Shown in pieces: positions 36,657 to 51,116 of a stretch of DNA of 64,000 nucleotides. Within the stretch, counting starts at the first letter, position 1; every line of letters starts with the position of its first letter. The DNA comes from Thunnus maccoyii (lineage: Eukaryota > Chordata > Actinopteri > Scombriformes > Scombridae): the NCBI RefSeq assembly GCF_910596095.1, contig NC_056534.1, positions 12,905,490 through 12,969,489 on the forward strand, written 5' to 3'. The position numbers and the translations under genes were made by a program. The notes beneath the pieces are model-generated. The model was not told where the DNA came from. It did no database searches and saw only the letters and a program-made list of their open reading frames with translations.

Positions 36657-39267
36657 ATGGCTAGCCAGGCAGCAGGTCGAGATGTCCCAAAAGCCCCGCG
36701 GGACGAGCCTGAGTCGTCGGAGCCTCAGCCGAACCATCCCGAACCGGCCTGTCAGGAGGCACAGAAATGGATAGAGGTAAGAGAAGTGACCGTTTCAGAG
36801 AGGCGGCGGGGGGGCCTGCTGCTATAGCATAATGGGGACAGAAACGGGCCATACTGTCATATACTGTGACCGGGGATATAAATACATAAGCTCACAGCAC
36901 CGGTGCATCGTCACCTGTTCGAGGGAGGGGGACGATGCAGCAGTGTCGGGTTACTGTGTGTCGGGACAACGGCTCCGCTACATGCGTGGAGTTAAAAGTT
37001 TTCACACATGTGTGCCTGGTAAAGAAATTTAACACACGTACGTGTACTGTTGAGACTTTTTTACACCGACTAAGCAACGAAATAAACGACAAACATGACG
37101 TTAACCCCTCAAGATATCCGTTAATTTTCCGTTTGTTTAGTGTTTTCTTCACTGCGGGAGGAGGAACGCCCCCCTTTTTCATCGGGCGCGAGGGGATTCC
37201 GGTTGCCATGGTTATGAAACCGGGCCAACGTTCACGCACGAGATGCTATACTGTACCAACAGTTGATAGCATCGGATGAGATTATCATTTGCGGTTTGCT
37301 TCATCGCTCCCACCATCATCTGGTCGGCTATAAACGCCTCTCTCTATAAGCCTGAGTGGTGAATCATGATTTGCCCCTTGGAGCTGCGTTATGACCTATT
37401 TTTATTATCATTTCATCACAGTGCTGTCCCTGCTTTAGCCTAGCTACCTGACAACTACAGTCTCACACAGGGGACATTTACAAGGTCGTAGTTACAACGA
37501 AATTAATTTTTATATTAAAAGAAAACAAAACTGGCTTTAGCTTCACACCTTGGCTGTGTTTTCCCAAGTGTTTCACACAATCTGTGCTGCTTGTTTTACA
37601 CGCAAGCCAGTTTACTACAGGCTGTGAAAGAGGAAAAGTTGGATAGATATATTTAACAATATTAAAGGTAAAATAGACTGCATACACCAGGTCCTGACAT
37701 AGTCTACAATTAAAATGGTTGTGGATTAAAAAAAATCAGTAACAATTATTTCCACTGTGGTCTTTTTTTTTATTTATAGATATGACAGATCTTTAAGTCA
37801 GACAAGACAGGTTAAAACATGCAAAACTGAACAAAAAAACCTGTAAATCAGACAACCTTACAACATTAACAACCATCTCTTTACCAAGAAGTTGGATGTA
37901 AATACCAATATGGCTAAAATCCAACCAGAAATTAAACTTACTTTTTAACATACTGGTTCCAAACTTGGCAGTCACTAAATGATAAACAGGACGGGAAAGT
38001 AAAATGGCAGTAAAAGCAGGCCTCTAAAAGTTCACTAAAATCACTTTTTCGTTGAACTGGTACCAACGAGTAGACGTATGCATCCACTGGCTCGTTAGTA
38101 GAGATTGCTTTGTTGTGGTCAAAAGCCAACCACTGACTGGTCTCAATCAAATATCAGTCCCTTTCTCAAATACATTCTTTTATCTATCTATGCATCCATG
38201 GATCGCCTGGGGCTTCATCTTTCCACCACAATTACTTTTAGAATTTCAAAGGCCACCAGAGTAGATCATTTGTCTCTGATCCACCCATTTCAGAGCTGTC
38301 AGTAACCCACATACAGTGCAGGAAAATCAGCATTCGTAAAAAATCACTTCCTGTGAAGAGTAATGACCCATTCAGGCTAATTTTAAGGGATTCATTTGCA
38401 TAGATGATTTTATTCCAAAGTGACAGTCAGAGCCTTAAAGCTGGAGTGCTGGAATTTTCTGTCCCCCTTCTGGCAGTGAGAGTAATTACAAAAACACTGT
38501 CGACACTTACTTACGATATACGATACGATACTTTTGCGGCTAGCAGAGAGCTAACCGGAAGTTAGCCGGCTCAGCTGGTGGAAATCGCCAGTGTCTCTAG
38601 TCTTTTGTAGTTTTCACAGAATTACATACATTTTCTCCCAGTAGATGGAATAATATTCACAAGAAATATAAAAGTAAATAAGAGATTAACAACATTACCA
38701 GCATCGTAACTTATTTATGGGCCAACAGGTTGACTCTAGTTGACTTTCTAGTACAACACTCATTTCTAAACCAATCTACAGCTGACATCAAAACATTCCT
38801 TTTTAAACTGAAGTTAATCCTGCCCTTAAAAAGCAATTGTAATCTACTTAACTCAACAAAAATGGCATCAACACTTTCTATACATGGCTCTCGATGAATG
38901 CTTGATGCTAAGCACACATTTTGGTCGGCACTCCAAAAATATTGATATTCATGGCCTATTGATAGTGTCCACGTAACATCAGGGGTTGAACACTGACATT
39001 TTCGTCTGGGTTAATGCTGGCTTCTACTTGGTAATCTCTCCTGCACTGTGGTGTCTTTGCACCGTGTTCCTCTTGCTTTGTCGTCTTCCTGCCTCCTAAT
39101 TCTCCCGTTATTTTCAGACTGGTCAGGCTGACTCTATTTCTAGTGCAGTATTTATACACTCTCACAGGTGGGGATGATTCAGGGCTAAACACCCTTCCCT
39201 TCGCTCCATGCTGCATTTTCAGTCTGTGTGTGTGGCTGCCATGTCTGTAAGAGTATGCAAAGTGTAT

Positions 39268-39314
<47 letters not shown>

Positions 39315-42300
39315 CCGATCGGCTATGCATGACACTGCTCACACACTCCTTGAACACACCCAGGTTGAGTGACACTGGTCGCTATGGGAACATAACATGG
39401 GCAGGATCTCAGGTGTCACTGTTTCCGGGTGGTCAGTAGAGTAGTAGGCTATGTATCGCCACATGACCCGAACAGGAAATTAGACTGGCACAGACAAGAC
39501 CTTTTTATTTGTTTATAGAAGAGACAAGACTCTGACTAGACTAGACTGTCTCAATGCTGATACACACAGTCGAAGGTGCTTTAAACCTGTTGGAGCTTAG
39601 AGACGCACAAAGTTAACTTTAGTGACAGCAGTTAACCTCTGCTGTCACCGACAGACAGTACATAGCAAGAGTTAAAGTCTGACGTACAGGGAATAAAGTA
39701 AAGAATGTGTGTGACCGAGCACGTGTGTGTGTGTGTATGTATGTATGTGTGTGTGTGCGTGCCAGATGTCACAGCTGTCCGAGGCAGATTAACTCCAATG
39801 GTCTCAGACAGCCAGCTGTGTCTGCACGAGAGAGAGTGTGAGAGTAGAGATTTGTGGATTTAACATGCGTTCAACGCTGTATGAAAGAATGTGAAATAAT
39901 GATGATACACACATGCTGTTGCTGACAAAGATGTCTTTCATGCCAAGTTTTGGTAAAGCTAGGATAGTTTCCCAGAGACAAAGCTAAACATGGTGTGTGA
40001 TCATTTTTGTGAAGTATTAGATGGCAGCGCACAAACTATCAACGTATCATGATATGACTGATTGCCTTTGATTAGCATTGTGCAAAATTTTCAAGTAGTA
40101 TAAGTTTGTGCTGTTTCAACACTCAGCTGAGAAACAGCATGTGAAAAAAACAGTTCATAAAACAGTTTTAGGATGCAAAATACACTGAAATATACATGCA
40201 ATCAGACTTATAGTTAGTATACGTAAAATGTGGTAAAATAATTGAAGTAATTAAGAAAAGTTCCTGAACCTTAAGTTCAAAATATCACTACATCATTGCT
40301 CAAATACTACAGCTGGTATACTCATGTACTATTACTACATGTTTATGTACAGTATAAAGTGACAGGTGCATTTTATATATTTAAATCAAAGTAAAAATAC
40401 CAAAATATCATGCAATCATTACGCTATTATAGTGCCTAATGATATATTAAATTAGATTTTTTTGTGTACTGGCAATTCATTTGAAATACATTTGCAAAAT
40501 ATATAGTACAATTACTGTACAGGAATTACACAAAGGAATTGCTTTTATTCGTCATACTGAACAAATATCAGTTGTCATCTGATGGGGAGACTGGTGCTGT
40601 CTGGTGTCGACTCACTCTGGTTAATTACTCTGATCCAGATTAAACTCATCCTCAAATCTACAATGCATCTGGATTATGACTTTATTTCTCTGTCTTTCCA
40701 TCTTCCTCTTTCTGTTTTTTTCCTCCGTGTTGTCCTCTCTTACACTTTGTGTGCCACATGGTCGTCAGTATGCAAAGAGCTAACGCTTATGCAACACCAC
40801 GTATTAAAACAGAAACCTCTCTCAGTGGTCTTTTCATCACATCTCCATCTCATATTGCAATATCCTGCAGTTAATTTCAGGACTGGCTTTATTGGAAGCA
40901 CACAGATAGTTCAGCATGATTCAGCGTAGCCCCAGTTTGTGTGTATCTTTGAAAAACCCAGGAGGAAGGCTCGTACCAATACTTGCTGCTATTCTGAAGA
41001 TATTTCCAGAATCTTCAAAGACCCTAAAACTGAAACCATTTGGATGAAAAAACTATTTATGCCACTGCAGAACAATAAAAGACTCCTAATCCAAACAAAA
41101 ATGGAAGCCAGAAATGATATTATTTGCAAGCGAAAAGATATTACTAATTTCCAGAAATTGGAGCAAAAATGTGTTTTTAATTGTTCTCTGGGGGAAAAAA
41201 TGTTTTTTATCAAAACTTTGTTTATCGAGTTCCCCCCCCAAAAAACAGATAAATAGCATATTGAGCTTCCATTCAGATTTTACATAACTATAAAACAGAA
41301 CAACTAGAAGAGAAGAGATAAAAACAAAAAACAGAACATAAATTTGGTCACCTATGAGAAATGAAAAGTCGTGTACTTACATGGCAAATATAAAAGTAAA
41401 TATCTTTATGTGTATACACATATATTCACACATATGTAGTGGAGTACACAACGATAACAGAGAAGAATATTTTTTAATCCACGTAATTAGAGGAGTCTTT
41501 TACGATTCTTTAAGTAACAATCTCGAAGATCTCCGTTTCGTACTTTTCAGTGATACAAACAGTGTCGCCTGTGTAACGTCAGTCATTTGGCAGTTGAAGA
41601 GCGAGTCTGTTGCTCCGCCTACCCTCTCTGTCGGACCAATTACTGCTAGGTGATGGAAAACGTGTCACTAAATATACACCGTTTGTGATTTTTCCTGAGA
41701 ATGTCGCCACCAACAGCCAGTTCGTTAAAACTACAAATGCAAGAGCTTTCATCAGTGGACCATAGGCTCAATCCCCGTTGTGTTACCTCACTGGGTGATA
41801 GATAGTGACTTAACAGACATTGTGGACATTTACTTTAAATTTCCTTCAAGGGTTTTTTCAAGAGAAACAGATGCTTGCTGTAGCTCTGTGATTCAAGTGT
41901 AACAGTAATACATGAGAGACACAAACTGGGACTCCATTCAGCCCAGTAAACTGTCACATGCTAAACATATCAACTTGTGTAAGATGCAGCATCATGGCAC
42001 TAAACAGAGAATTTAATCCTTACAGCGGAAACGCTACGAAACGCCACCAACTGCATCTTTCTCTCTGCTCTCTCTGTTTTTCTAGCCTCTCATTCTTTCC
42101 ATTGTTTTTTTTTTTACAGTTGCTAGAATAAAAGTAAAGGGTACACTGGCCTAATTCTTCTTCTCCTCTGCCCCCCGCACACTCAAACCCACCTCAGGGG
42201 TTTAAATGGTAGCTGCTGCTGCCATTCACCGAGGCCAAACAGAGCAATCCACCATGAGGTCTGGGAGGGAGTGAGAGAGGGTCGAATTACTGTTGCTAGC

Positions 42301-42578
42301 GCTGAAATACCCTCAAGGCTTTTTGCTCTGGTTTTTTGGCCAGACATGAATGCTCACTAAACAGACACATTCTCTTTCACACACTCTGTTTCTCCTTTTT
42401 AAAACACACACTCGAGCACAAACGTCACAACTTTTTTCCTGCGCTAAAATTTTAATGCGAAACATGTATGTTCACATCAGTCACTATGTCTACTTGCTGT
42501 GTTTCTGTCTCAGCATTTTGCCAATAACACATCCTTAACCGCCTCCACCCTCTGCTCACTGTCTGCGTCCTGCATCCT

Positions 42579-42609
<31 letters not shown>

Positions 42610-45600
42610 CTACCTACACAAAGTGCGAACACAAACACAGTAGTGCTGCTCTCCCTCAATACAGCACTGTCCTTGGTAAGTAAATTATGCATGACCATGG
42701 TGTAAATGTTTCAAAGACCTGGAGTCGAAACATGATGTGTGTGTGTGTGTGTGTGTGTGTGTGAGACAGCAGAGCGATGAAAGACAATAAAAAGAAGGGA
42801 ATGCCAATGGGAAACATCTGGTCATCACTTATGTAACAAAAAAAAAACAATAGGCTGTTTTCATAGCTGCAGATGCAGATGTGTGTGTTTTCCGCTCATA
42901 CTGTACATATCGTACATCTGCATCAGAACTGTACATAAAGAAATAGAAAGAAATCATGAATCTAACAAGAGAAAAAAGGAGAAAAGCAAAAGGAGGAAGA
43001 AAAGATTAAGCAGCATCTTGAATATTTAGTATCAAATGCTTTAATACCAAAGTATTAAACCCTCAGATTATGAAGTGTTTGTGGTGAGTGTCCCACTCAC
43101 AAATGTGTGTAATATGTTTGCAGATGGTCGTGCAGGAGCATATATATGAGCAGTGGAGACAGAGAGAGTGTGTGCCTGCAGTTAACAGTTTTGGTGCTAA
43201 CTATAATCTGTGCTAATCTGGATTAGACGTCTAAACAGGCGTCAGTCAAACCTCTCCACTTTTCCATTCATCTTTGGCTGCTGGTTACACAACAACTCCA
43301 GAAAGCAGTGTGTGTGTGTGTGTGTATGTGTTTGTGTGTGTGGGTTGTTATCACTGCCGCTTCCTGATTCTCCCGTACAGGACGTGCTGCAACTTGGAGT
43401 CCAGGTTAGAAGATTAAGGTTATCGTTGCAACTCTGTCCAGCCAAGACGGCATGCATCTAAATCAGGGACGTGCGTGTGGGTGCATTTTGGGAAAATGGA
43501 ATGAGGACACAGAGCAGTGTGTCATTGCCCTGGCGTCACTCTAATTTGGTTTCTACTGAAGCAAAATGTTGGGGGAAGGGTGAACCGGGCAGCAGCAGGT
43601 TCCTCCATCAGGGACACAGTGAAGCACAATCCATTAAACCTCCATCAGTGTTGGATAGAATAATTACCAATTAATGACAGTGAACATGTTAGAGCTTAAA
43701 CTTTGCTTCTTAATCTGTCAATTCTTTTATTACTCAGTAAATCCTTCAAAACATGAAACGTCCAAAAATGATGACAAATGCCCATCAGGAGCTCAAAGTG
43801 ACGTCTATAAAGTCCTTGTGTTACAAATACCCAGTTTACAATGTTAAAAACAGAAACAAGCAGCACATTTTCACATTTAAGGAGCTGAAGCCAGAGAATA
43901 TTTGGCATTTTTACTTGATAACTGACCTAAATTATTAATTGAGTTTTGATAATGAATGTTAATCATTTCAGCATTAGGCAATATTAATCTCTCTATGTTC
44001 TAATAAGCAGCATGACCAACAATAGAGGCTACTGCTTTCACAGAGCACAGCATCGTCTTCAGGGTTAGAATTAGTTAGTTAAGCTTTATATTTACAGTAT
44101 GTATAGGAAAATATAATTGAAATCAAAATCTCTTTTGCAAGAAATTCTGAAAACAATGTCACTTGAGTCTGTCATAAATACTCTCCATTGTCTGTCTTCC
44201 TCCTCTCTGCTCCATTTCGTTCCCTCAGCATTGCTTTTTTATGAGTACTGTCACATATTTCACATCCTTCTGAGGAAACGTGAAGTTTGAAAGTGTCAGA
44301 TCCTGGAGTTAGAAATGAAACAAGGACATAAAAAAGTGATATTTGCACTTATTCATTTTTAAAAGAAACATATTTAATCTGGTTGAAGTTGGAGCTGCCA
44401 TTATTCTCTGGTTCCTCCTCTCAAATGTGAAAAACTGTGTTTTTTATGTGCTGTATAATCGTTACTTTGAATTGTCGGTTGGATAAAACAAGCAATTTGA
44501 AGACATCAACTTGGGATCTGGGAACATGTGATGTTCGTTAAATATTCTCTGACATTTTTAGACAAATGAATTGGTTAATCCAAAATGAATCATCAGATTA
44601 ATATATAATTGTTAGTTGCGGACCTAATTCCACTCCACCTCTGTTACATCTGTCTCTTCCTGTCCTCCCTCCCAGGCTGTAACGGGGAAGAGCTTTGGAG
44701 ACAAGGACTTCCGCAGTGCACTGGAGAACGGCATCCTGTTATGCGAGTAAGCTTGTAACATCACTCCCTTTCAGGCTTTTTGATGTCTGAAGTAGCAACA
44801 ACTTACACAAACTCCCTTAACATTGAATAAATCCCCACCCTTCCTCCAACCAGACTGCTGAGTGCAATCAAACCAGGGCTGGTTAAGAAGATCAACAGAC
44901 TGCCCACCCCCATCGCTGGGCTGGTAAGAAGATACTCTCCAGCGTGACATTCATCTCTGCAAACCAGCCTATTCGTCAAAGTGATAAACTCTGTCTGTGG
45001 TCCCCTGCTGTGTCTTCTAGGACAACCTGTCAGTCTTCCTGCGGGGCTGTGAGGAGTTGGGCCTGAGGGGCTCCCAGCTGTTTGACCCCGGAGACTTGCA
45101 AGACACTTCCATACGAGCCAACCTCAAGTAAATGAGCATTTGTGGCTTTTTTTATTCCTGTTTATGTCCATTTTAATGTTGAATCACATGACAGTAACAC
45201 ACTTCTCTCTCTCATTAGGGACTCCGACTGCAACCGCAAACTTAAAAATGTGAGTTTTATTGCTTTTTTTCTCACATTATCTTCTTCGTCAGGGTGTTAA
45301 GCACACCAAACACCTCTATCCGTCTCTTTCTCAGGTGCTGAACACAGTGTTCTGGCTGGGAAAGGCCGCCAGCGGCTGCGCCTCCTACAGCGGCCCGACT
45401 CTCAACCTCAAGGAGTTTGAAGGGCTGCTTGCACAAATGAAGGTGGTGAGTGAACAAAGTGAGAAGGGCCGAGCATGCAGGGGGAGAGGGGGACTGACAG
45501 AAAAAACAGATTAGTGGCACGGAGGAGGTGTGGGGGGATGGATTTGTTAGTTTCCTGTCTTTGTTGGGGTGCGGGAGAGACACGCTAGGCTGGAGACAAA

Positions 45601-47668
45601 CACATTTTTTGTTTTTGTTACACCACACCTACTCCTATTTCAGGGAGAGATAGAGGGGATAAACAGGACATGAGTTAAGAAAGAAGTTTGACTCTGATTG
45701 TTTTATCTTTCGGATCAATTGGAAGTCCATTCAAATCAGTTCATCTTTACTGTTATTTATTTTTTTACACAAGATACAAACACCTGGTATCTTCTTGTTC
45801 CTCACTTTTCTATCTCTTTGTCTTTTGCACCTTTCAAACATGCACCTCCTTACGTTAGTCTGATGGCTGTTTAACATGTCGGTTTTATGTCTAAATAAGC
45901 AACCTGGTCACTATCACGTAACAGTCACGATAGGAATCTTATTAGGTGGGAGTACTAGTGAAGACTTAAGGCCGGGGAGTATATGTATAGTGTGGAAACG
46001 TGTCTTTTCTTTCACCATCTAACATCAGTGAAATAAATTTATCATCTCAGTCATCATTTCTTATGCATAAAATCGGTTTAATAAACTAGGAGACACTGTG
46101 AAAGAGACAATTTTAAGGCTTTGAGGAGGAAATCAATCTTCTCATATCAGATCAGTTTATAAAAACGTTTCCCCTGGCAACTAGAGCAGAAGAGGTTAAA
46201 AAACTCATCAAACAGACACAGTAATAATTAAACCAGAGCTTCATTTATGCCAGCTGTTGAATAAATGATTATCCAGCAAAACGCTTTACAAACAGCATGT
46301 GAGCTAATAAGAATTAAATGAAAATAGCAACTTAACGTTCTGTCACTCAGTGATTGTGCATTCTTGAACTTTTTAAAACAAGCAACAGAATTAGCTCTCT
46401 AGTAAGTTTAATTAATGAAACTGATGCGTAACTATGTCAGTGGATTCAATCAGAGAAGCTGTGATGAGACTCACAATGGTCATTAATTAAGGCCTCAACA
46501 GCAAAATAAGTTTAAAAATTCATCAGAGATACTTCCTCTTGCGCACCAGGTGCCAAATATCACACAAGCATTAGTGTCTCTTTCTGTAAATGTCCTGTCA
46601 TGTCTGAATAAAGCCATAAGGAACACTAACGTAAAAGTCACTTATGTCTGAATGACAAAAAGCCGTCACTATAACAGCTTCATGAAGCCAGCAACATTAC
46701 ATATTCCATGTCTGAAAAGGGCTCCAAAGTGATGTTCTTCATGCATATTTCCTACTTTATGCATTTGATCACATATTTTCCTTGTAGCTCATGTATTTTG
46801 TGTGTGTTTTGTGTGTGTTTGTAGGAAAGTGAGGAAGGAGGGGACGGTGCGCAGAAGCGCGGTGTGAGAGACAGCGGCTATGACTGCTGGGACTCTGAGA
46901 GGAGTGATTCTCTCTCTCCACCACGACACACTCGAGACAACTCCCTGGACAGGTGAGAGACATCTGTCAACACACACACTCACACACACATACCCCATAT
47001 ATGTGGACACACACACTATAGGAACTTCAGATCACTCATGAGAATTTAACTTTTGATGTTTTTTAGATTAAAAACATCTAATTTCAATATTGGTTCTTCA
47101 TAATCACAGTCATACATACTAAAACTGTTTTTAGGCTGATTATAACATTTAATTTAAAAAAAACTGGGGAAAAAAATGTAAATGTCCCATGCATGAATTT
47201 AGCTGCTACAATGTGAAATTGTAATATGTTTTATTTTGTTTTTGACAGTCTGGACTCCTTTGGCTCTCGCTCACAGCACAGTCCCTCCCCTGATGTCGTG
47301 AATCGAGGAAACAGTGATGGTTTGTTCTGATAAATGTCTTTCAACTTTGGAGAACTGTAGAGAGAGCAAGGCCAGCTGTTCCCCCCCTGCTTCCAGTCCT
47401 TATGTTAAGTTAAGCGAATTGCCTCCTGGCTATACAGCCTCACACCTAACAGGCAGACATGAAAGTGGTATCGATCTTCTCATCTAACTCTCTGAAAGAA
47501 AGCAAATCAGCATTTTTTCCAAAATGTCAAATGATTCCTTTAAGGCAGCAATACAAAACCACTTCTCCATAAATAGTCTGCTGATCTCTTGCATGTTAGG
47601 GTTTTAACCTTGGTATGTTATGGCCAGGCAGGCCGCCTGTGGACAACAGCTGAACGTCTCAGCCTGTC

Positions 47669-47699
<31 letters not shown>

Positions 47700-50600
47700 C
47701 CCAGATGCAGCAGCTGTTGGTCTCAGTAGCAATCACTTGATATTTGGACCTGGGAAATACAGACTGAGGTCAACATCCTGCCTGTCATGTCTGTGTGTGT
47801 GTGTTTGAAGTGGGGCATCACAGGCATCCTGTTTGTGTCTTTTATGTTGACAGTGTAATGTGTCTGCAGAAAGGTGACAAGAAAAACACTATTCCAGAGC
47901 CGGGAATAAACTCATTCCCTACATTCCCTACAGGTCACAGAGAAAGTGTGCTGTCCCTCTGAGAAACATTTACATTTCCTACCAGCAGAGTTGAAAAAGA
48001 TTTATAGTTTATCATATTCTGTCTGTCTGTTTGCAGGATACTTAATAGATTTATGCATAAAAAGGTTAGGAAGAAAAGAAGTGATCAATGTGTCTGACTG
48101 ACTTGCTACATACTATACTGTACTCTGTGTTGCCGTAATATTTAAATCATAATTCTCCTTGATTTTTGTAGTTTTGCTGGGATTTGGGAGCAGTCAGGTG
48201 ACCATACAAATCGTAAACAAGTTGACAGTTTAGCTAGATTATCTAAACTACTTTATTTTGAAGTAAAACTGAAAGTGAGCACACTCAAAATGCTACTAGT
48301 AATACCTCTTTGCATAGTAAAACAGCCTGTAAACTGTGGTGGATGTTTACAACGGACAATTTATGTAGTGATCTTACTGTTCACCTTTGTTTTACCTTAC
48401 AAATAGGTTTTGCTAACCTGGGAGTTTGTTTGGAATCTGTCTGTCTATCTAAGTGCTTATATTTACTGAATATCGGACTTCTTTTTAGTAAGGTTGCCTT
48501 GTTCCCTGATGTCAGCAATTTGTGAGTAAAATGTTATTGTCAGTGGTAGGAATGATAGCCAAAATTACGAGAAAGTAGACCATGGTTTTAATAAAATGGA
48601 AATTTTAATGGCCACTGAGCAAAAACAAAGCTAAATTAATTAAGTCATGTCGCAATAAATGGCTAAAATGCTTTCAAGTATTGAGAATATGAATAGGCAC
48701 ATCCCATTTCCAAATTCAGGCACAATCATGACAATCTGTGCATCTACTGACATGAAACCTGAAGTTGTTAATGGACTTTTGGTAATAAAAAACAACATTG
48801 AGCCATATGCCTTGACAACTGTTTAGCATATGCAGAGGTTATTATGCAAGGACCAATTAAGAATAGTTGCTCACAGTCCTGACATGCTTTCTAACCTTCC
48901 TGACTCTTTTACCTTTTATGCTCTATCGCTCTTTGTTGCCCAGGGCGAGGCAGCGACTCAGAGGCCGACGCCCCCAGCAGGAAGCCAGATGTGCGAAAGG
49001 ATGACATGTTGGCCAGACGGACTGCCAGCAGTGAATCAAGAAGCTCCATTCCCTTTAACCAGTTTCTTCCCAACCGAACCAATGTCAGCTCCTACATCCC
49101 CACTCAGCGACGAAAACCACATACGGAGGAAGGAGAGCAGCGGAGGTAATGACCAACACATGAGTACAATAAATTATTCAGTATTCATAATGATTTTTCA
49201 TTGAACGTAAGTGCTGCGATGTCAAATACAAACACTGAGCAGATTGAAGTAAATCACACAAGACACACATTTCCGTTATCCCTAATCTCTCCCTGCCATC
49301 ACACACCATTCCTCAGTCAACCTCAAGCTACTCCAGAGCAGGTTGAGGGCAAAAGACTGCACTTCAAAACCGCAAAGACTGTCACCTGGGCACCTGAGAA
49401 CAATGGCGAAAAACTAAACCAAGAAGAGGAGAAGGTGGCCCAGGACATTTTGGAGCAGAGGAGGCTGCAGAAGTTGGAGAAGGCAGGGATTAAACTTCTG
49501 CCTGCTGCCGCTCGCTACAGCAGGTCAGAGAGGAACGAGCATAAGAGCTGCTGCCACTGCGATTGGACAGTTTTGGTCGTGTTCACTAACGAATAGTTGT
49601 GATGGTAAATAGTGTTCTGGTGTGCCTCGATCACGCTGGTGGTGTGATTTCACTTTTAGCTTTGTGTAGCTGTGAGTTTTGTGTGTTGGCATACGGATCT
49701 GACTAACTGCTTGCTCATGTTTGGTGTTTGAAGAATTAGGAGAGGTTGATTTAAATCTTGACAGTTGTTCATTTTGAAATAGAGGTTTCAGTGGATGTGA
49801 ATTTTCTAACACACAAAGATAAGTTTTACTTTTCGCTGCAACTAATCGATGATCATCGTGGGCGCATGTCAAGTCCGATCTTTGCACGTCACTACCTCTG
49901 GCACGATGGATTTTTAAGCATCTCTGAAATGACTTTGCCACACCTTCCCGTCTCCAACTTCAGCCCTCCCACAACGGAGGAACAGAAAGTGAGGTCGCCT
50001 TCCCCGAACATCATCCTTCGCCGCGATAATGACTTTTTGAACTCTCAGAAATCTGCGTGGGATTCCTCCTCTGACGGGGAGGATCAGGCAGAGGTGCAGA
50101 AAGTTCCGGATGTTCGTAGAGATGACCTGGCGTCCAGACGAGCTCCCCGCGGCCCCGTCGCTCCCAAGGTGCATCAGTTTATCCCTCCGCCTGTATGCAG
50201 CAACAAAGACCGAGAACGCTGGGAGGGCATTAGACGAGCCTCACAGCAAACACTGCAGGAGAAGGAGATCAGGTTAGACGTGTGTGTGTGTGTGTGTGAA
50301 TTTGCAGTTTTTCTTCAATTTCCTCTAACCTGCCGCTAAATATTCTTTCCTATTTTCCTGCTCTTTCTTTCCTTGGGTGTTGTGGTCACTTGTGGTTTGA
50401 TGTGTTTGTTTCACTTTGTAACGTGTGCGGTGTAATGTCACTGTACTGGCTCTGTGATTGGACAGTGAGAATCAAGCTGTCCCTGACATCATTACGCGCA
50501 GAGACAACCCCTTCCTAAAGTCCACCCCTCGCCATGAGGAGGAAGAGGAGGACAAGGAGGAAGAGGGAGAAGAGGGAAGGGTTAAGGCGATACCTAATAA

Positions 50601-51043
50601 GCAGAAGGATGACCTGGCTCGTAGGCGGGCTCAGAGTAGGCCAATCCCTCACAGGGATGGACCAATGAGCTTTGCTCCTGCCGCCATGAGCCAGGCAGAT
50701 ATGGAGAAGTGGGAGAGACTCAAGATGACTGAACCCAGGTGCCCAACACACACTCTCTGTTTTACACACATGCTGTACAAAGCACTAAAATGCTGCTGTA
50801 TATCAAGTGTGTGGAATGTAGATGAATGTGTGCTTCAAAGAGATAGTGTGTGTGTGTTTGTGTGTTTGTGTGTTTGTGCTTCTAGTTTTATTTAGTCTTT
50901 ATTACAGGCAGATGAGGGTCATTAATCTGCAAAAATGAAACCAAGCAAACTTTCATATGAAAATACAACCCAGATGGCTCTCTAGATATGTTTGTGAAGT
51001 CCCTGATCAAACAGCGCTGGCATACGTCGGTGGTTTGGTACTT

Positions 51044-51116
<73 letters not shown>

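Larger units (their letters stand above)
36777..44675 (+). other. limch1: limch1 intron 1 (7.9 kb)
   Basis: No additional exon is supported. It contains CA/GT arrays (39270-39312, 39724-39756, 42579-42606, 42735-42763, 43310-43342) and two diverged pieces of the TAGGGCTGCAAC-type family (43715-43945 and 44440-44630). An ORF at 40939-41256 has no family resemblance. Confidence 0.6.
36657..45442 (+). other. limch1: limch1 exons 1-6: calponin-homology domain
   Basis: The start codon is in GGAGATGG context. After a short Pro/Glu-rich head (residues 1-32), CQEAQKWIE opens the single CH domain. It continues through [53 protein letters not shown] and VFWLGKAA to [14 protein letters not shown]. Intron 1 is about 7.9 kb. 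The later CH introns are short (about 90-110 bp), so they resemble compact teleost introns. Confidence 0.9.

Noticed and set aside
40939..41256. 105-codon Lys-rich plus-strand ORF in limch1 intron 1
   Set aside because: No family resemblance, AT-rich composition, and no flanking splice sites with matching phase. Probably chance.
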